From contig CM027378.1 of NCBI GenBank assembly GCA_015680905.1, positions 77,653,501 to 77,717,500 on the forward strand: a stretch of DNA of 64,000 nt, written 5' to 3'. Position numbers and translations under genes: made by a program. This document shows, piece after piece, positions 60,175 to 64,000 of this stretch. A model generated the notes under the pieces. That model was given only the letters and a program-made list of their open reading frames with translations. It made no database searches and was not told the origin of the DNA. The first letter of the stretch is position 1, and the number at the start of each line of letters is the position of its first letter. This DNA is from Coptis chinensis (Eukaryota > Streptophyta > Magnoliopsida > Ranunculales > Ranunculaceae).

Positions 60175-61098
60175 ATTAACAGGAAAATCTCTTATTATTC
60201 TTTGTTTCGAAGTGTATAGATTAGGAAACATGAAACATAATTAATTGAGACTCTTAGTTCGGCAGTTTCTTTCTCCTATTTTATCTTAATCCCCCCTCTT
60301 AATGCTATCCTTTTGTGATATCCAACGACACAATATGATCAGTCCTTAGTATATGGATCAGTCACTTGCGAACAGAAACCTTATAAAGCCTATGTTGATC
60401 ACTAAATGTATTGCTACTTTGCTAGTCCCTCTTGTTATTTTCTGAGTTCTGACGATATCTTTATCTTCACAAACTCAATCTTGCAAAACTATCAAGAAGG
60501 CGTTGGTCAACTCATAAACAAAAGGCAAGCTACTTATGGGTGGCATAACTACGGGCTGAAGAAGAGCAATATCACTTGAGTTAGGTGTTAAAAGAGGGTA
60601 CCTCTCTCTAAAGTACCTAGGTGTACCTCTCTTTGAAGGCAAACTAGGTTACCAGGGTTGGTGTTGGCGGTCTTCTTGACAATATAATAATAGAGCCTAC
60701 TATATCCTTTCGTGGAGAAATATACTAAACAAAGTTGTATTAGTTAGTATACCTATTCACAATCTTGCTGATTACAAATGGCCACAAAGTCTAATTGAAG
60801 AAGCAGAAAGATCCATAAGGATTTTTCTCTGGTCTGACAATAATGATGAAATAAAGAGAACAATAGGGAGCTGTTATGAAGTCTAAAGTTTAGTAATTGC
60901 TACAAACTCTGGGACCGAATGTATAGCTGTTAGATTAAGAAATCGTTAGTTGTTTCGAATTGTATGGATTAAAAAACAGAAAACACAATTAATTAGGACT
61001 CTTGAAAATAAATTTAGTATATAAATGAAACATAATTAATTGGGACTCTTGGTTCGGCAGTTTTTTCTCCTATTTTTTCTTAATCCCCCTGCCGATGT
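60175..61098. repeat. Direct repeats flanking a LINE fragment
   Basis: A block with CATAATTAATTG(A/G)GACTCTT, TTCGGCAGTTT and CTTAATCCCCC occurs at about 60230-60300 and 61026-61090. The shorter ACA(T/C)AATTAATTxGGACTC core also occurs near 60985. The copies are about 90% alike, and they bracket a degraded LINE piece. Confidence 0.6.
60380..60890 (+). pseudogene. LINE reverse transcriptase C-terminal fragment
   Basis: In shifting frames one reads GQLINKRQATYGW (about 60508), LSLKYLGVPLFEGKLGYQGW (about 60605-60665) and then NILNKVVLVSIPIH with RSIRIFLWSDN (about 60720-60840). These match the region after the FADD motif in plant L1 reverse transcriptase (the KYLGVPLF signature). It is short, with many stops, and is not part of the LINE at 56210-57345, which runs the other way. 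Confidence 0.7.
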
Positions 61099-61254
61099 GG
61101 ACACCCTCACAACACTCCAAAAGGAATTGCTATATATATATATATCGATATTTTTTTCCCTCATGTTTTTTCTTTGAAATATCGATATTTTTTTATAAAT
61201 GTCTGGCAGAGGGAGTTTCTTTTACCAGGAACATATCATGAATATTTCGATATC

Positions 61255-61298
61255 GGTTTCTCCAAAAATCGGCAGATATCGCAACATTTTGTACTATG
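61255..61298. mobile_element. Right-end fragment of the ATATCGCGATAT MITE family
   Basis: GATATCGCAACATTTTGTACTATG-like terminus (61275-61298) without a recognised left end; CGATATTTTTT stretches at 61147 and 61183 may be the remainder. Confidence 0.5.
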
Positions 61299-61528
61299 GT
61301 TAATACTATATATGGTTTAAAAAATGTCAAGGGCAGCTTATATAATATTATAATTCATATACAAAGAACCCTAAGCTAACTAGCTAAGTTAAGCTAATGT
61401 GATAGATTATGAAGCAATTTCTTTGCATATCATGCTAATCACTTTGCTAACTTCAGTTTAGGCGATGGTCTGAAACTGCTCTCTCGATAGATAAATGAAA
61501 TTTTGGGACAACATTACTAACAAGATTA

Positions 61529-61924
61529 TCAAGTTAGACTATATAAAACTAAAAGTAGTGATTTATAAACAATAAAAATGAAAGATTTACCCAATATACT
61601 GATCACATAGCGCCGGAACAGACAGCATAAATTCTTACGTTTTATTCGAGTTTCTATTTTAGGAATGTACAAGTGGGACTGCTCGGCTGCAATGGTGATC
61701 TCATGGAACACATTTTTCAAATTTCCAATCTTACTGCTGATTATTTTAGGTGCATTTGCATTCATATCCATATTGACATGGGACATCGTAAGTGAAATAA
61801 AAGGGATCATATCACAATCATTTGTTGCAAAGAGAAATTTGTTTCTAAAGCAAAGACGCACATCAACAATTCTTTCATTTTTCATATTTTTCTTACGAAC
61901 TAGATATTTAACAGTGGCAATCAA
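61529..61924 (-). other. Unassigned 131-codon ORF
   Basis: An uninterrupted minus-strand ORF with a methionine start and a hydrophobic C-terminus (SFIFIVYKSLLLVLYSL). A stretch EITIAAEQSHLYIPKI faintly recalls the EAAEQSxRxxxP motif of RsmE-type rRNA methyltransferases, but nothing else supports that. An overlapping plus-strand ORF of 88 codons exists (61665-61931). It may be chance. Confidence 0.2.
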
Positions 61925-62548
61925 AAATTAAAAAATAGAAATAATGCTACGTAGTTCTAGATTACTAGTGAATTATTTATAAACTATGATATCTCGGATC
62001 ATAAGCAATTAAAATAATTTGCTGAAGAAAAAATATATATTAGAATCCTAAACAACTCATATATATCTCTATTAGTAAAGTACACTATAATTAACCTGAC
62101 CTTTTAAATTAGACTAACCTTTTATCTACCACTAAATATCCTTGATTAGATATTAAAATAAAATATTCAATGCCTTTAAAAAAGACTATTCCGTCATTTC
62201 GACTTTTATTTCCATTTATACCCTTAAGTTATAACACACTCACAAAGGAGTTTCGTGTAAATTCAAGTTGAAAACCAAATGCACGCACTATATGACTATA
62301 TGAATTGTACGCCTATATTTATTAGTCATAAATTAAGACTTAAATTACCATAAATATACTAATCCTTTCCCTTTTCGTCTCCCTCTCAATCTCTACGTAT
62401 CCCACATTTTTTTGCAAACAGTAGGTAAAAAAAAAAAGTATTATCTCTTGCCCCTCTTGAAATACTTGGGATCAACCTTCTCTTCTCTGTCTCTTAAATT
62501 AAAAAAAGAACCTCTAATCACTTAACCTCAACAAACAAATAGAACATT

Positions 62549-64000
62549 GACGTTCTTCAAAGAGAAGTTGGTCCTCAAGTCATGGAAAAGATTGAAAAGA
62601 TTAGGATCCTTGCTCAGGTATGCATATACTTTATCTTCCTTCTTTTCATTACATATAGTTCATTGTAAACATGGGGAAATGCTACATTCTTTTGCATCTT
62701 GCCATACATGTGTTATGATATGCTTTCCACTATTTTTTCAACCTTTTGTTTATTTTGCACTTGAGTTTTTCTTATTTTATTTGAATTGTCTATATATATT
62801 GTCTAATTTGCTGTTTGAAACGTTGGTGTTGCACTTTTCCTTGCATTTGATCTTTTTTCCTCTGTTTTATACTTACTTGCCGAAATTTTGTTGATCTAAG
62901 AACTTGAGTACTACTAAATTAAATCTGCAATGTCACCCTATGTGTATAGTGTTTTGTTTTGAGATGTGGGCATTCGTCTTTTCCTCCTATTTCTTCATTA
63001 GTTTGATGTTTACTGAACTGATGAATTGGGCATGTTCTGTTAAGAGTGCTCTCAATATGAGGACGGCAGGGATTGAAGACATGGCAGAGGTGCTTGAAAA
63101 GCAGTTAAAGTCGGAGATATCAAATGTGACACTAGAAGATGCTCTTACACCGGCTAGAGCATTGACCATTATCTCAATCTCATGACTATTGGCGAAACCC
63201 ACCACCGTAATCTGATTGTATTACACTACTTCTTGGCTAATTAGTACAAGCATCCACTTGATATGTTTTCTATTTTTTACTTGGCGTGACTTGAGATATC
63301 TTTAATGTTTTGCATACAAGGTAATGTAAAGGCTTAAATGACCCTTTTGTCTAAATCTTGTGACGATATCTTTAATAAGTTGATACATAGTGGGATTGCT
63401 CCCGAATATCTCTATGACACAGTCTGTAAACAGGTTTGTTTTTCCTTTTTCTTTTCCTAAATTGAAGAGGTAATTGGTTGTGGTGTTGATCAGTTTTTGC
63501 TGCAGGTGGTGGAGATTGTTCTTACAGCTCACCCCACACAGATAAACCGGCGCACCTTGAAGTACAAACACATCAGAGACAACTGTGGAGCTAAACAATT
63601 CAGTCACAAGACCTCTAGATATGTTTTTATTTGAAGTTTTGTGTATATTTGACAGTTTTAGGGTGTGCTTCAATTCTGGGAAACATTTTTCTGAAATATA
63701 TCAATTCAAAACTCAAAATATTGCTTTCAATATTCCAAGAAATAGATTTTCTAGCAGTATTTTCCATCAGTCATAAGTGTATAAAGTCAAAATCAGTTGA
63801 GGTTCCTTGAGAATATCCTTGAAAGTGGAATTAAAAACTGCTTTGTGAAATACAAGGGGAGATTGCAAGACTGTTATGTTTGTTCAAATCAGCCCAAGTT
63901 TTGCAGACTCAGTAGAGACCCTCTGTTCACTGATCTTTGCGAGTTGAGTTCGAGGAGTTGAGCATGAACCTGTAGCACATAAACAAGCGTGATACTCGTG
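62549..64000 (+). pseudogene. Bacterial-type PEP carboxylase (PPC4-like) pseudogene, 5'-truncated
   Basis: PEP carboxylase adds bicarbonate to phosphoenolpyruvate to give oxaloacetate. Exon-like blocks: 62549-62617 (DVLQREVGPQVMEKIEKIRI, ending LAQ/gtatgc); 63045-63206 (AGIEDMAEVLEKQL...EISNVTLEDAL, then HYLNLMTIGETHHR in another frame); 63321-63433 (SCDDIFNKLIHSGIAPEYLY, DTVCKQ/gt); 63506-63580 (VEIVLTAHPTQINRRTLKYK, HIRD). These match plant PPC4 in order and intron placement. Defects: the N-terminal ~30 residues are absent and a TAG lies just before the first block. One base is missing near 63157 (after ARA), a TAA lies near 63334, and homology stops after HIRD. Faint LSR and FEELSMN traces near 63910-63970 suggest an internal deletion. 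The copy runs off the right edge. Confidence 0.8.

Overview
This is a 64 kb piece of a plant nuclear genome, almost certainly a eudicot. It is AT-rich, its genes are split by GT-AG introns, and it is dense in plant-type transposons: L1-class LINEs with an RNase H tail, a Tat-lineage Ty3/gypsy element, a Helitron, and hAT-like MITEs. A woody Rosales or Rosaceae host is a guess from gene and element style, not something the sequence proves.

Host genes. (1) 1073-4560, minus: 5' part of a cyclin T gene (P-TEFb cyclin, CYCT1-3 type), running off the left edge. (2) 39931-40941, plus: a single-exon membrane-associated kinase regulator (MAKR/BKI1 family). (3) 44585-55331, minus: a complete 11-exon mannosylglycoprotein endo-beta-mannosidase (EBM, GH2); my exon joins give 983 residues with both presumed catalytic glutamates. 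(4) 62549 to the right edge, plus: a decayed, 5'-truncated copy of a bacterial-type PEP carboxylase (PPC4 type). These four share no pathway; they are ordinary neighbours separated by transposon-rich DNA.

Mobile landscape. 5150-14932 is an old L1-class LINE split by a 3.7 kb solo LTR (7422-11111). A second, 4.7 kb solo LTR of the same family lies inverted at 18493-23149 with a perfect 5-bp target duplication. Both solo LTRs keep a dense array of TTGAC (W-box core) and a run of TGGGCC motifs near a TATA box. 23292-33779 is a Tat-lineage Ty3/gypsy fossil with both LTRs and an extra antisense ORF. 33918-37605 looks like a non-autonomous Helitron, minus strand, carrying what may be a captured exon. 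37780-39057 is a hAT-type element with a perfect 8-bp target duplication and another inverted-repeat element inside it. Small hAT MITEs sit at 15493-15980, 42578-43611 and 49146-49528, with fragments near 55969 and 61298.

Other structure. EBM intron 4 holds an inverted repeat with arms of about 1.1 kb. About 34 copies of a roughly 55-bp unit fill 58200-60065. Decayed LINE fragments lie at 56210-57345 and 60380-60890. I found no novel protein-coding system. The least ordinary signals are the conserved W-box arrays in the giant LTRs, the intronic hairpin, the Helitron-borne exon and the 55-bp minisatellite.
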